NCBI RefSeq assembly: GCF_030263895.1
Contig: NZ_CP127161.1
Coordinates: forward strand, 1,736,001-1,800,000
DNA length: 64,000 nt
Source: Proteiniborus sp. MB09-C3
GTDB taxonomy: Bacteria > Bacillota > Clostridia > Tissierellales > Proteiniboraceae
Reading direction: 5' to 3'
Both the position numbers and the translations under genes were made by a program. Within the stretch, counting starts at the first letter, position 1; each line of letters begins with the position of its first letter. Positions 9,497 through 19,176 of this stretch are shown here, one piece after another. Under the pieces are notes generated by a model. It worked only from the letters and a program-made list of their open reading frames with translations, searched no databases and had not been told where the DNA came from.

Positions 9497-10066
9497 TTGG
9501 CACAGCAATATACCAGAAAAGTGATACGCGAGGCATTCACAAAGATGTTGAATGAGCGTCCACTTAACAAAATCACAGTTAAAGATATTGCTACAGCATG
9601 TGAGATCAATAGAAATACCTTTTATTATTACTATACAGATGTATATGCACTTTTGTCAGAGCTTTTCCAAACAGAACTTCAGACGGTCATTGATGAATAC
9701 AATGACACGCTTTCTTGGGAGGAGAGCTTTATTGTGGCTACTAAATTTGCTTTAGAAAACAAGACAGCCATTTATCATGTATATAATTCTATGCAAAGAG
9801 AAGAATTAGTAAATTATATATACAATGTATCAGGAAATGTCATGATCCGGTATGTTGAAAAAGTTAGTGATGGTATTTTAGCTTCCTCAGAAGATAGAAA
9901 GCTGATTGCTTCCTTTTATCAGGGTGCTCTCACTGAAATGGTACTGCGATGGATTGCTTCTGGAATGAAGGAAGACCCTAATACTATAATCAGACGAATA
10001 GGGCAGCTTTTCGATGGAAACATTGAATTATCCCTTAAGCGAAGTGCTGATTTGAATGATGACTAG
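9497..10066 (+). CDS. TetR/AcrR family transcriptional regulator
   Basis: A 189-residue protein starting at TTG, with AAGGAGGTGG nine bases upstream. The N-terminal helix-turn-helix is ITVKDIATACEINRNTFYYY (about residues 24-43), the TetR signature. The C-terminal ligand domain (about 70-180) resembles the DhaS/TetR_C_8-like group with a conserved FYQGALTEMVLRWIASGM. It is followed by a strong terminator and then the oleate hydratase gene on the same strand. That makes it the likely regulator of fatty-acid-responsive expression of that enzyme. This link is from context. Confidence 0.9.
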   Translation: MAQQYTRKVIREAFTKMLNERPLNKITVKDIATACEINRNTFYYYYTDVYALLSELFQTELQTVIDEYNDTLSWEESFIVATKFALENKTAIYHVYNSMQREELVNYIYNVSGNVMIRYVEKVSDGILASSEDRKLIASFYQGALTEMVLRWIASGMKEDPNTIIRRIGQLFDGNIELSLKRSADLNDD

Positions 10067-10129
10067 TAAAAACAATAGGAAATTCCTTCTTATTAGACAT
10101 TTTAACCTAAATGCCTAAAGATTAAGCAA

Positions 10130-10168
10130 ATAAACTGCGGTGTTCAAATTTTGGACACCGCAGTTTAT
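10130..10168 (+). terminator. Intrinsic terminator after the TetR gene
   Basis: A perfect 14-bp stem (ATAAACTGCGGTGT / ACACCGCAGTTTAT) with an 11-base loop, followed by TTTAT. It separates the TetR transcript from the oleate hydratase gene. Confidence 0.85.
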
Positions 10169-10229
10169 TTATCTAATGAAAAAGGCATAGAAAAACTATA
10201 TTATAGATTTATACAAATCCTACAGATAA

Positions 10230-10239
10230 TAAGTACTTA
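10230..10239. promoter_or_regulatory. Small palindrome, possible TetR operator
   Basis: TAAGTACTTA is a perfect 10-bp palindrome about 130 bp before oleate hydratase. It is a plausible TetR-type half-site arrangement, but it is short and could be chance. Confidence 0.25.
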
Positions 10240-10367
10240 CAAAGTTAAAGAAAAACTTATTATTTATTTACACCATGTGGGCATACTAAAGAGTGGATAT
10301 TAAAGAACTCTAAACATATATAGTAGCCTTTAGAAGACTATTAAAAATTAAGAAAGAGGGAGATAAA

Positions 10368-12161
10368 ATGAAATTAAAGACACATGATGATAGACTTACG
10401 CTTACAAATGGAACTTATCATTCTTTAGTAAATGCGAGAAAGCCTAAAGGAATTGAAGACAAAAAAGCTTATTTAATTGGTACAGGAATTGGTGCTTTGG
10501 CTGCTGGTTGTTTTTTAATTCGTGATGCTCATATGGATGGCAGCAAGATTACTTTCTTAGAGCAATTAGATATTCCTGGTGGATCTTTGGACGGTGAGGT
10601 TCGTCAAAATATGAATTATGTAGCACGTGGCGGACGTGAAATGGGTCATCATTTTGAGGTTTTATGGAGCTTGTTTAGTTCATTACCATCTACAGAAGAT
10701 CCTAATATGACTGTTTTAGATCATTTTTATTATACAAATTATGATGATCCAAACTTTAGTAATTGTCGTATTACTAAAAATCAAGGTGAACGCTATGACA
10801 ATGGAAAATTTAATCTGGGTCAAGATTTAGCAAAAGAATTAGCTGCTTTTGTAAGCATAAGTGATGACGAACTTCAAAATAAATCTATTGAAGATGTTCT
10901 TTCTGAAGAACTTTTAAACACTGATTTCTGGACATATTGGAGAACAATGTTTGCATTTGAAAACTGGCATAGTGCTTTAGAGATGAAATTATATATGAAT
11001 CGTTTTATTCATCATGTTGGAGGCCTACCAGATCTTTCTGCTTTACAATTTTCAAGACATGATCAATATACTTCATTTGTAAAACCTATGGTTAAATATT
11101 TGGAAGACAATGGTGCTAAATTTGAATATGGAATTACTGTAGACAATGTTGAGTTTTCAATTTCAGATGATAAAAAGGTTGCAAAGAAAATAGTTGCAAC
11201 AGATAAAACTGGAAAGGATATTTTTATTGACTTAACAGAAAATGATCTAGTATTTATTACTAATGGTTCTATGACTGAAGGTTCTGGATATGGTGATGAC
11301 AATACTCCTGCTCCATTTAATAGGGAACCAGAAGGATGTTGGAGGTTATGGAGAAACATAGCGGCTCAATCAGATGAATTTGGAAACCCAGATAAATTCT
11401 GTACAGATACAGAAAAATCTAATTGGGAGTCTTGTACAGTAACCTGCCATGATGAACGTGTTCCTAAGTATATTGAAAAGATCACAAAACGTTCGCCATA
11501 TGGAGGACGTACTGTAACAGGCGGTATAGTTACAGCTATTGATTCTTCATGGTTGATGAGCTGGACAATAAACCGTCAAGAACAATATTATGGACAACCC
11601 GAAAAAGATGTTGTAGTTTGGGTATATGGTTTGTTTTCTGATGTTCCTGGAGATTACATTAAAAAGCCTATGAGAGATTGTACTGGTAAGGAAATCACAA
11701 AAGAGTGGTTATATCATATAGGTGTTCCTACTGATCAAATTGAAAAGTTAGCAGAATCATGTAGTTCAGTTCCTGTTATGATGCCATTTATTACATCTCA
11801 ATTTATGCCTCGTGAATTTGGAGATCGTCCATATGTTGTACCAAAGAATGCAGTAAATTTTGCTTTTCTTGGACAATTTGCTGAAACATTGGATGATCCG
11901 GGACGTGATACTGTGTTTACCATCGAATACTCAGGACGTACGGCCATGGAAGCTGTATATGTTTTGACTGGAGTTGAAAAAGGAGTTCCTGAGGTATTTT
12001 CTTCGAGATACGATATCCGTTATTTGTTAAATGCGGGTAAGTGCTTACTAGATGGAGAAAAACCAGAAATTAATTTATCACCATTAGCTAAGCGTAAAAT
12101 TATAAAACAAATAGCAGGAACAGATATTGAAAAGTTGTTGAAAGAATATGAAATTATTTAA
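10368..12161 (+). CDS. ohyA: Oleate hydratase (fatty-acid double-bond hydratase)
   Basis: A 597-residue protein, the full family length, that adds water to the cis-9 double bond of unsaturated fatty acids to give 10-hydroxy acids. It uses FAD as a structural cofactor. The N-terminal dinucleotide site is GTGIGALAAG (about 38-47), and the acid E near 91 lies in the family motif RGGREM. Other family blocks are NWHSALEMKLYMNRFIHHVG and SQFMPREFGDRP. It is a soluble or membrane-peripheral enzyme usually linked to detoxification of host or environmental unsaturated fatty acids. AGAAAGAGGGAG precedes the ATG. The gene is monocistronic between two terminators, behind a TetR regulator. Confidence 0.95.
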   Translation: MKLKTHDDRLTLTNGTYHSLVNARKPKGIEDKKAYLIGTGIGALAAGCFLIRDAHMDGSKITFLEQLDIPGGSLDGEVRQNMNYVARGGREMGHHFEVLWSLFSSLPSTEDPNMTVLDHFYYTNYDDPNFSNCRITKNQGERYDNGKFNLGQDLAKELAAFVSISDDELQNKSIEDVLSEELLNTDFWTYWRTMFAFENWHSALEMKLYMNRFIHHVGGLPDLSALQFSRHDQYTSFVKPMVKYLEDNGAKFEYGITVDNVEFSISDDKKVAKKIVATDKTGKDIFIDLTENDLVFITNGSMTEGSGYGDDNTPAPFNREPEGCWRLWRNIAAQSDEFGNPDKFCTDTEKSNWESCTVTCHDERVPKYIEKITKRSPYGGRTVTGGIVTAIDSSWLMSWTINRQEQYYGQPEKDVVVWVYGLFSDVPGDYIKKPMRDCTGKEITKEWLYHIGVPTDQIEKLAESCSSVPVMMPFITSQFMPREFGDRPYVVPKNAVNFAFLGQFAETLDDPGRDTVFTIEYSGRTAMEAVYVLTGVEKGVPEVFSSRYDIRYLLNAGKCLLDGEKPEINLSPLAKRKIIKQIAGTDIEKLLKEYEII

Positions 12162-12185
12162 CGACATTCCGAGTTAGATAGCTTG

Positions 12186-12223
12186 ATTAAAATCCCGATT
12201 GTTTTAAAATTCGGGATTTTAAT
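12186..12223 (+). terminator. Intrinsic terminator after oleate hydratase
   Basis: A perfect 13-bp inverted repeat, ATTAAAATCCCGA / TCGGGATTTTAAT, with a 12-base loop. The 3' arm supplies the T-rich run. Confidence 0.8.
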
Positions 12224-12245
12224 TTATATTTATTTATTATTCATA

Positions 12246-12273
12246 TTGTAGCTTGATATGTTGATAATATAAT
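12246..12273 (+). promoter_or_regulatory. Candidate sigma-A promoter of the AAA/propeller/vWA operon
   Basis: TTGTAG (12246-12251), a 16-base spacer, and TATAAT (12268-12273), 28 bp before the GTG start at 12302. The -10 box is perfect and the -35 box is moderate. Confidence 0.5.
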
Positions 12274-12301
12274 AGAATACTATACAAAGGAGGAAGCTTC
12301 T

Positions 12302-14413
12302 GTGAAAGAGCAAGAAAGTATGAAACAGGCTCATATTCCTACTATAGAAGAAATGCAAAGCTGGTATGAAGAAGATTTGCGAAGAGAAGCCTTAAAATCA
12401 TCGGGATATGAGAATGATAAAAGAATAGATGAACAGGGAGCATTTTTTAGGGCTTTTCGAAAATTTGAAAAAATGGACAGCAAAATCCTTTCCGATTCTA
12501 GGAAAAATAATTTGTATTACGAAAAATATAAAGCATATGTAGAAGAGGAAACAATCAATAAGGGCAAAAAGATACAGGAAGTTGAAAATTCGATTGAATA
12601 TGAAAGGTTTTTTCTCCGTTGGGAAAGGAGGGTCAATAGCGAGAGTAACAATTACAGTCATTATGGCAGTAATTCAGCTACAAGATATCGAGTTGACTGC
12701 ATAGAAAAATTGGAAAAAGAGTTAGAAATAATCCTGAAAAACTCTCCAGAAGCATGGGAATTTTATTATAGACGTCAATTGATAAGCGATATAGAAACTC
12801 AACACGAGCAACGTCTAGTAACTGTTCCTTACGTAGTTAAAGCAAAACAAAAAGTAATAGAATCATTAAATTTAGGTGTTCCTGTATATATTGTAGGACA
12901 TTTAGGAAGTGGCAAAACACAATTAGCAACTGAGGCAGCCTTGGATTTTACTATTCAAAATAAAATACAAAGAGAATTAGAGGAAAAAATGGAGGATTGG
13001 TTTTCTGCAAATCCAAATGCTACAGAAAAAGATGCCATTCAAAAATTTAGAGAATTTAATGAAGAAAGAAATCTCTACTATAAAAATATTTTAACTAATG
13101 GAAGTAAAGAGGAAATAAAATCTTTACAGCCGTTGTTCATATCTGGTTCGCATAATTTAACTTACGAAGATATGTTCGTAGAAAAAACCTTGTCTCTCAA
13201 ACACAGTTTTTCTCAAGGCTCCTTTGCAGATTATCTGAATATGATTATAGGAGATTTTTATGAGTGGATGGATGATCACAGAACAAGACTAGAGCAGATG
13301 ACTGATGAGGAGCAGTTGCAGCTTAAGATTCAAATATGGAAAAGCTTTTCTGATTTATTGGTAGCAAGTAACAGTGCTTTTGGTACTGAAATCAAAAAAA
13401 TAGAAAGAGAAATTTTGATTGCAGTAAAAGAAGGTCGTCCCGTAATTGTAGACGAATTAAATACAATTGCAATGCAAAACTTAATTGCTTTGAATGATAT
13501 ATTACAACGTCATGCAGGAAATACAGCATACATTACAGGTGTTGGTCCTGTTTTGATTAAATCAGGATTTGGATTTATTGGTACAGGAAACCTGTCAACT
13601 CAAATGGTCAATTATGAAGGAACAAATGAGTTAAATCCGGCCTTTAAGTCACGTTTTGTAACTATTGAATACAATTATGTACCTCAAAAGATAACTGGTT
13701 CCTTAGAAGACCAAGAGTTTCCAGAAGAAAATGAGCTTTTTAGAATAATAATGGCACAGTTAGCTGATAAAAATGGAAATATTCATATTCCTGATTCCAG
13801 AAGGACACTAGAAGAGTTATTTCGCCTCTCTCAGCTGTGCAAGGTTACTCAAAATGTTTTTATGGGTAAGTGGAGAGATAATGAAGTTCAAAAAGAATCT
13901 GGAATGGATGAACTAGAGTTGAGAGAATCTGTATTATCAATCCGAAATATTTTACACGTTTTAGATAATTGGAATCAAGGCGAAGAAAAAGATTTGAGCA
14001 AAGCTTTATGGGATGGTTTTATTAGTTCAATAACCTATCCCGATGATCAAAACTATATTCTCTCACAAGCGGTGCGTTTTGGATTTTTCCCTATAGAAGA
14101 AGGGTGGAATATTGAAACTAAAGGTATAGGAGAGGCAACCACAACCTATGACGAGATTCGTACTCGTCCATATCACTATGTTCGCCCATCAATGGAAACT
14201 TTAAGCTATTTGGATGTAGTTCATCTGATATTTGGGAAGGGAACCCCCAGAAGAACTTTGCCAAAAGAGCTAAAAGAAACTTTTGAAGCTGAAATTGGTG
14301 ATTCAATACGAATTGATGTGAAAAAATATCAAAAATTAGACCAACAATTATCTCATTTAGAGCATTCAAAGGATATACTTGAATACTTAGAAGATAATGG
14401 AGGAGAAAAATGA
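12302..14413 (+). CDS. MoxR/dynein-like AAA+ ATPase of a three-gene operon
   Basis: A 703-residue protein starting at GTG, preceded by AAAGGAGGAAG. Residues 1-185 are a charged helical region. The AAA+ core carries Walker A GHLGSGKT (199-206), a long helical insert (about 215-375), Walker B VIVDEL (381-386), sensor-1 FIGTGN with Asn near 430, and an arginine-finger-like ELNPAFKSRF near 444-453. The order and the GTGN/SRF motifs fit the MoxR/RavA/dynein (AAA_5) branch. The C-terminal 200 residues are helical. Such ATPases remodel a target with the help of a vWA partner, and a vWA gene is third in this operon. It overlaps the next gene by 4 bp. Specific function is unknown. Confidence 0.85.
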   Translation: MKEQESMKQAHIPTIEEMQSWYEEDLRREALKSSGYENDKRIDEQGAFFRAFRKFEKMDSKILSDSRKNNLYYEKYKAYVEEETINKGKKIQEVENSIEYERFFLRWERRVNSESNNYSHYGSNSATRYRVDCIEKLEKELEIILKNSPEAWEFYYRRQLISDIETQHEQRLVTVPYVVKAKQKVIESLNLGVPVYIVGHLGSGKTQLATEAALDFTIQNKIQRELEEKMEDWFSANPNATEKDAIQKFREFNEERNLYYKNILTNGSKEEIKSLQPLFISGSHNLTYEDMFVEKTLSLKHSFSQGSFADYLNMIIGDFYEWMDDHRTRLEQMTDEEQLQLKIQIWKSFSDLLVASNSAFGTEIKKIEREILIAVKEGRPVIVDELNTIAMQNLIALNDILQRHAGNTAYITGVGPVLIKSGFGFIGTGNLSTQMVNYEGTNELNPAFKSRFVTIEYNYVPQKITGSLEDQEFPEENELFRIIMAQLADKNGNIHIPDSRRTLEELFRLSQLCKVTQNVFMGKWRDNEVQKESGMDELELRESVLSIRNILHVLDNWNQGEEKDLSKALWDGFISSITYPDDQNYILSQAVRFGFFPIEEGWNIETKGIGEATTTYDEIRTRPYHYVRPSMETLSYLDVVHLIFGKGTPRRTLPKELKETFEAEIGDSIRIDVKKYQKLDQQLSHLEHSKDILEYLEDNGGEK

Positions 14414-15648
14414 AAATGAATTTTTCAGTAGATGGAAAGAGCTTTAAGAGTCAAGTTAAGGCTCTAAGAGAAAAACTAAATGAATGCCGAAGAAATGGAA
14501 TTTTAGATGATGGCTTTGAAGAACAACTAGACAAACTTTCACAAATAGAAGAAGAGTTATTGGCTGATTTAATTCCGTATTACCGAGTTTATGCAAATAA
14601 TATCAAAAAGACTTCAATGCAAATAAATTCGATAAAGCAATTAGGTGCTTTTACTTTTGACAGTTTTTTAAAAAGTACATTGAGGATTAATAAAAATCTT
14701 TTTATTACAAGTGGTATAGATGGTAAAGTTCAATTTTTTTATATAGATATTGGAGATGATTTTTCTAATCACAATCGAATTGAAGTGGAGTGGAGCCCTC
14801 CCATTAAAGAAATAAAGGAGACAATTTCGTTTATATATAAATTGAGTGATAAAGAAATTTTGATTTTAGGAGTAAGAGGGGGTTGCTATATACTTTCAAG
14901 CAATAACTTTGATAAAATACCCGATTTTAATGAAGAAATCAAAATTAAAAGGATTCAAACAGATAATGATTTTGACGGATTTGGAAGATGTTTAGCAATT
15001 AGAGATAATTTATTTGTAGTGGAAAATGGAGAAGAAAAGTTAAATCTATTTGAAATTATAAAAGAAAGTAGTGAGTATCGTTTAGTTTTTCATAAAGAAA
15101 TATATTGCACTATCCCAAACTGGACAGCATTGGAAAAAATAAATGATGATTATTTTGTAGCTGGGACAAAGATGGGGGAATTCTATTTTATAGAATATGA
15201 GAACAAACAGCTTACTATTAAAGAAAAAATTGAATTTCTAAATTATGAAATAAGACAAATTAGATGTCTAGAGGATGAAAATGGCAATAGAAATTCTCTT
15301 ATAGTGACAGGCAACAACGGTAAGCTTAATATATTTTCTTTATATGAGGATTCAAAAACTATAAAAATAGAATTGAACGATTTGAGAGGAAATTTATTTG
15401 ATGTTCAATCTGAAAGAGGCACAGCTGTAGTTTTAAGTGAAGATGGAATTATATATTTACTTGAGGAGAATTTTGGGGATTGGTATCTAAATGAAGAGGT
15501 GACTATCAAAGATATCTTTTTTACAAATATCTTCAAATTAGATATTTCAAAATACTTGCTCATGGATATAGAAGGTAAATTAAGTTTGCTACACATTGAT
15601 AGAATTGATACACCAAAAGCTTTGTGGGATTTACCACTTTATCAATAG
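14410..15648 (+). CDS. Beta-propeller-like (WD40-type) protein of the AAA/vWA operon
   Basis: A 412-residue cytosolic protein without signal peptide. Residues 5-65 form a likely coiled coil (VKALREKLNECRRNGILDDG and onward). From about 75 to the end, units of some 45-60 residues repeat the pattern of short beta strands with a G-x-h-x-hh ending: SGIDGKVQFFYID, GVRGGCYILSS, GTKMGEFYFIEYE, GNNGKLNIFSLYE, SEDGIIYLLEE, DIEGKLSLLHID. This is the look of a degenerate WD40/propeller. I read it as a substrate- or partner-recognition platform for the ATPase and vWA proteins. It starts in an ATGA overlap with the ATPase, with GGAGGAG upstream. No enzyme motif was seen. Confidence 0.68.
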   Translation: MKMNFSVDGKSFKSQVKALREKLNECRRNGILDDGFEEQLDKLSQIEEELLADLIPYYRVYANNIKKTSMQINSIKQLGAFTFDSFLKSTLRINKNLFITSGIDGKVQFFYIDIGDDFSNHNRIEVEWSPPIKEIKETISFIYKLSDKEILILGVRGGCYILSSNNFDKIPDFNEEIKIKRIQTDNDFDGFGRCLAIRDNLFVVENGEEKLNLFEIIKESSEYRLVFHKEIYCTIPNWTALEKINDDYFVAGTKMGEFYFIEYENKQLTIKEKIEFLNYEIRQIRCLEDENGNRNSLIVTGNNGKLNIFSLYEDSKTIKIELNDLRGNLFDVQSERGTAVVLSEDGIIYLLEENFGDWYLNEEVTIKDIFFTNIFKLDISKYLLMDIEGKLSLLHIDRIDTPKALWDLPLYQ

Positions 15649-15663
15649 TCAGGAGGGATGAGT

Positions 15664-17607
15664 ATGTTTGACTTTGATGAACAAGCTCTAGTTGAAGAAT
15701 CTAAAAAACATTGCGAAGAATTTTTGCAAAAAGAAAAGCGTTCATTAGCCACATTTACTGTAGATTCTAGTTTGCTGTATATTCCTGATTCAAAATTACA
15801 GAGATTTCTATTAGATCCTTCCAAAGGAGTTTTGTACTTGCCCTTGGAAAGTTTTTTGGATAGAAAATTAGATGACAATCAAATCATGTGGCATATTTAC
15901 TATGAGCTAGCATTATATCATGATTGGAAAAAGCAAACTAAAAAATACCTTAATAGAAAAAAAGATTGGCAGAAAGAAATTGATCGCATGACAAGCTATA
16001 TTCTAGCTAGAATAAAAAAAGAAGGACTGGAAAAGGATCCTGCATATCAACCTAAAATTATTTCGAATTATGTGAGAAAAGAAATTCTAGATTTTTTATA
16101 TCTATTGGATAAGTATACATCTTTTTTGAGAGTTTTCCAGATGTGCCCTATATACAGAGATAAAGAAAACTTTGAAAAAGTTGTTTCACATATGAAGCAA
16201 ACAGGCAAGACTACTGAGTCAATTTCACAAAAGCCTAGACATAGAGCTTTTGTGAACAGCTTTTTAATTATTGAATTATATGAAATTGAACCTAAAATTG
16301 AAGGATGTGTTGAAAATCCTTTTGATAGAAAAGTTTTAAATCAGCCTTTTTTTGAGTTTATTCATTATCAATTAATCAGACAGATAAATAGTGATGAAGG
16401 AATTTTAGAAAGAGATCCATTCATTCGCTCTTTTATATTTCCAACTTTTGAGCAATTATGGAAACAAGAAATTGATGAAATGATGTTTTATAAATCAAAA
16501 GGACAGAAAGAAGAGCGAGTTGAAGGAAATAAAAATCCTTTTGAACAGTCTAAAGCAGATGAAATACCAGATTTACTAGAATCTACCCAGGAAGAAGTGG
16601 AGAAGATTTTAGAAGAAATGCTAGATCAGCAGGATAAAATAAGTACCAGCGTACAAAATATTATGCAAGGTAAAGTAGATTTAGAGCCTTATGGGATTAG
16701 TCAAACAGATCAACAATTGTTTCAATTTTATTCGAATAAAATGAAATCGGAAAGGGAACAAATGCGTCAGTTTTGGAAAAAGCTAATAGGAGATGCTAAA
16801 AAAGAAATAAGTGTGAAAAAAGATGGTCAAATAAAGGGAAAGCTAGATATAAGTAGCTTTATTAACTATTATCCAGATTTTGTGGAAGCTGAAAAGAAGG
16901 GAAATTACAAAAACCTTCCGATTTTTAATAGATACTTATTAGAGCCTCAAACAGATATATTGCCTGAAAGGATAGAGATTTCTTTTGTAATAGATAATTC
17001 AGGCTCAATGAATGTGTCAAAAATTGAGGCGGCGAGAAAAGCTTTAGCAGTGACATTGCTATCAATAGATGATTTTAATCGATATTTGAGAAGCAATGCA
17101 GAACAATTGAATCAAAAAGTAGAAGTTTTAAGTGAAACCTGGTTTTATGGAAGTAAGTACTATAATGTTAAAGAATTTAACGATAAAAATGCGAAGGTAA
17201 AAGAAAAAAGCGACATAATTCGCTCAATTGTAAAGCTAGATGCAGCAGATGGAGCAACTGACGATGCAAGCTGTCTTAAAGAAATATCTAATAGAATTAC
17301 GTCCATGCAGGAAAGTGAACTCAAAAAAGGAAAGCAAATAAAAATAGTATTTGAAATTACAGATGGTGCATCAAGTTTTCCAGGATCAGCAAAGGAAGCT
17401 GTACAAGAATTATTATCTAAAAATGTCGAAGTCTATGCATTTCAAATAGGAAAAAATAGTGAAACAAATGAAAAGATTTTTAATTTCGTATGGAATGAAG
17501 GATACAAACAACCGCATGGAGTAATTATTGGTGAACAAGTAGAAAAACTACCTATAGAATTGTTAAAAGCAGTAGGGAAAAATATGCAATCTATTTTCAA
17601 TAATTAG
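15664..17607 (+). CDS. vWA-domain (MIDAS) partner protein of the AAA operon
   Basis: A 647-residue protein. I choose the ATG at 15664 because AGGAGG (15651-15656) abuts an earlier ATG at 15658. Residues 1-400 are mostly helical, with acidic, glutamine-rich stretches. The C-terminal von Willebrand A domain (about 436-640) has a complete metal-ion-dependent adhesion site: D-x-S-x-S in FVIDNSGSMN (about 444-448), Thr in DGATDD (about 532) and Asp in EITDGAS (about 567). A C-terminal vWA behind a long helical region is the architecture of ViaA/CoxE-like partners of MoxR-family ATPases. It starts 15 bp after the propeller gene and is followed by an operon-end terminator. Confidence 0.85.
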   Translation: MFDFDEQALVEESKKHCEEFLQKEKRSLATFTVDSSLLYIPDSKLQRFLLDPSKGVLYLPLESFLDRKLDDNQIMWHIYYELALYHDWKKQTKKYLNRKKDWQKEIDRMTSYILARIKKEGLEKDPAYQPKIISNYVRKEILDFLYLLDKYTSFLRVFQMCPIYRDKENFEKVVSHMKQTGKTTESISQKPRHRAFVNSFLIIELYEIEPKIEGCVENPFDRKVLNQPFFEFIHYQLIRQINSDEGILERDPFIRSFIFPTFEQLWKQEIDEMMFYKSKGQKEERVEGNKNPFEQSKADEIPDLLESTQEEVEKILEEMLDQQDKISTSVQNIMQGKVDLEPYGISQTDQQLFQFYSNKMKSEREQMRQFWKKLIGDAKKEISVKKDGQIKGKLDISSFINYYPDFVEAEKKGNYKNLPIFNRYLLEPQTDILPERIEISFVIDNSGSMNVSKIEAARKALAVTLLSIDDFNRYLRSNAEQLNQKVEVLSETWFYGSKYYNVKEFNDKNAKVKEKSDIIRSIVKLDAADGATDDASCLKEISNRITSMQESELKKGKQIKIVFEITDGASSFPGSAKEAVQELLSKNVEVYAFQIGKNSETNEKIFNFVWNEGYKQPHGVIIGEQVEKLPIELLKAVGKNMQSIFNN

Positions 17608-17730
17608 TTGGGTAAACGTAAAATCTAACCCGCATTTACTGTTCCCTGTGTAGCAGGAATTCTTGCTATAACAAGCCTTTCTGTAATACAATACACAAAG
17701 ATACTTTTCTCATTTTATAAAATTTCTATC

Positions 17731-17780
17731 AAAGCTGTGTTTTTATTTGTTGATATCATGCTATAAATAGCAGCTTTTTT
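17731..17780 (+). terminator. Terminator of the AAA/propeller/vWA operon
   Basis: AAAGCTG (17731) pairs with CAGCTTT (17771). An inner perfect palindrome TGCTATAAATAGCA (17759-17772) is followed by GCTTTTTT. Either fold gives a stem followed by six T. Confidence 0.7.
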
Positions 17781-17825
17781 AATCGTAATTATACAAGTTT
17801 TGACTGCAGATATTCGAAATGTAGA

Positions 17826-17862
17826 GAAAAATAAGGAGCAGTTCATATGAATCGCTCCTTAT
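17826..17862 (-). terminator. Terminator of the minus-strand sigma/anti-sigma operon
   Basis: On the minus strand, ATAAGGAGC ... GCTCCTTAT (9 bp, with CATATGAA in the loop) is followed by TTTTTC. It lies directly after the stop codon at 17875. Confidence 0.8.
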
Positions 17863-17874
17863 CTACAAACCACA

Positions 17875-19176
17875 TTATTTCTTAATCTGCTGTAAGATAT
17901 CAAACATTGCCTCTGATGAAGCACCTTTTATTCTGAGTTCCACTAAGATATCTCCATACAGTACACTGAATCGCATTCGCGGACCTGGCTCATCGCCTGA
18001 GTCTGAAACCTCATAAGTTCGTGACTTCACTGCCTCAAGTGTCAGCTCCTCACTAAGAAAGATAGGATTATCTACGATCTCCCGTAATTCGTTAGGAACA
18101 GAATCTGCACGAGGAATAGGATATAGTGAGAGGTCATAATTGCCTGTGTCTTCAATAGAGGTAATTCTCATTTTGTCGCTTTCATCTAGTGTTGAAACAT
18201 GCCAGTCTATATATCCCATGCCTTTTACCCAATAGGCGCTCAGTTCATCCCCCTCTTGATTGATAAAGCGCAAGGCCTCCTCGAAAACAAACCCGTCTGG
18301 GATTGTTGCCGGTAAATACTTTCCGAAATCAACGTCTGCACGAGCCTCATCCAGATTGAGTTGATCGTTGTGCAGCTCGGGTACGATAGGATGGAATACG
18401 CTTAGATCAGCTGTTCCTCCCTTAATGAGTGTGCCAATGAGGGCGGAGAATTCTTCCTTAAGGGTTTCCTTTTCTGTTTCTTTGCCGCCAAGCTCTACAT
18501 AATAGGCTATATCCGAAAGCTTGAAGGATGCAAAATAGATGATGTTTTTCTCACCCTTGCTGTTCGGCTTGGTCTCAAAATATCCTGCTGCGACTGATGT
18601 TCCAAAGACATCTGAGTTTTTAATATCGCCCTCCATTATATAATCAATTATTATCTCATTAGGTGAAATCTGGATATACGTCTTAAGGCCAGATGCAGAT
18701 ACTGCGTGAGCATCAATATTAAATAAGGAGACATCGCTTTCATTGCTCTGAAAATTTGCAGTGGCTGTAACGCTATGTGTATCTGATAGGTCGGGAAAAA
18801 CAGCCTTAAGTTCATCAATAGTTAGCTCTTGCCAGAAATGTCCCTGTATTACACAGTTATCGGATGTGGAAAATAGATTGTTAGTTTTATTGAAATACAA
18901 TTCGTAATCCTTTGATGTATCAGGTGTATATATATTTAGGTCAGATTGTGAAGCTAACAGATTATTTTCTGGCGTAAGTTCTGCATTACGTTGCATTAAT
19001 TGAGGTATTACAATTACGCTCAGCAAGACTACAGCAAGGCAGGCAAAGACTGTGGCGTAACGCTTAGCCATGATATGGCTACGAATAGGTCTGGTATTGG
19101 TAGTGCAAGACACAAGTTTCTGGTGCAGTGTGTCTGAAACTGATATTTTATTCATATATTCGTTATATGCTTTCAT
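17875..19176 (-). CDS. Membrane-anchored probable anti-sigma factor / DUF4367-like sensor
   Basis: A 433-residue protein. It has a cytosolic N-terminus of about 40 residues, a single transmembrane helix (YATVFACLAVVLLSVIVIPQ, about 40-60) and a large extracytoplasmic part. The start is the ATG at 19176, six bases from AAAGGAGG, not the ATG abutting it at 19182. It overlaps the sigma gene by 14 bp, the typical sigma/anti-sigma arrangement. I infer that the short cytosolic part holds the sigma factor and the outside domain senses a signal. The outer part (LPATIPDGFVFEEALRFINQ and later beta strands) resembles DUF4367-type domains. GC content looks somewhat higher here than in the neighbouring genes. 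Confidence 0.75.
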   Translation of the reverse strand: MKAYNEYMNKISVSDTLHQKLVSCTTNTRPIRSHIMAKRYATVFACLAVVLLSVIVIPQLMQRNAELTPENNLLASQSDLNIYTPDTSKDYELYFNKTNNLFSTSDNCVIQGHFWQELTIDELKAVFPDLSDTHSVTATANFQSNESDVSLFNIDAHAVSASGLKTYIQISPNEIIIDYIMEGDIKNSDVFGTSVAAGYFETKPNSKGEKNIIYFASFKLSDIAYYVELGGKETEKETLKEEFSALIGTLIKGGTADLSVFHPIVPELHNDQLNLDEARADVDFGKYLPATIPDGFVFEEALRFINQEGDELSAYWVKGMGYIDWHVSTLDESDKMRITSIEDTGNYDLSLYPIPRADSVPNELREIVDNPIFLSEELTLEAVKSRTYEVSDSGDEPGPRMRFSVLYGDILVELRIKGASSEAMFDILQQIKK

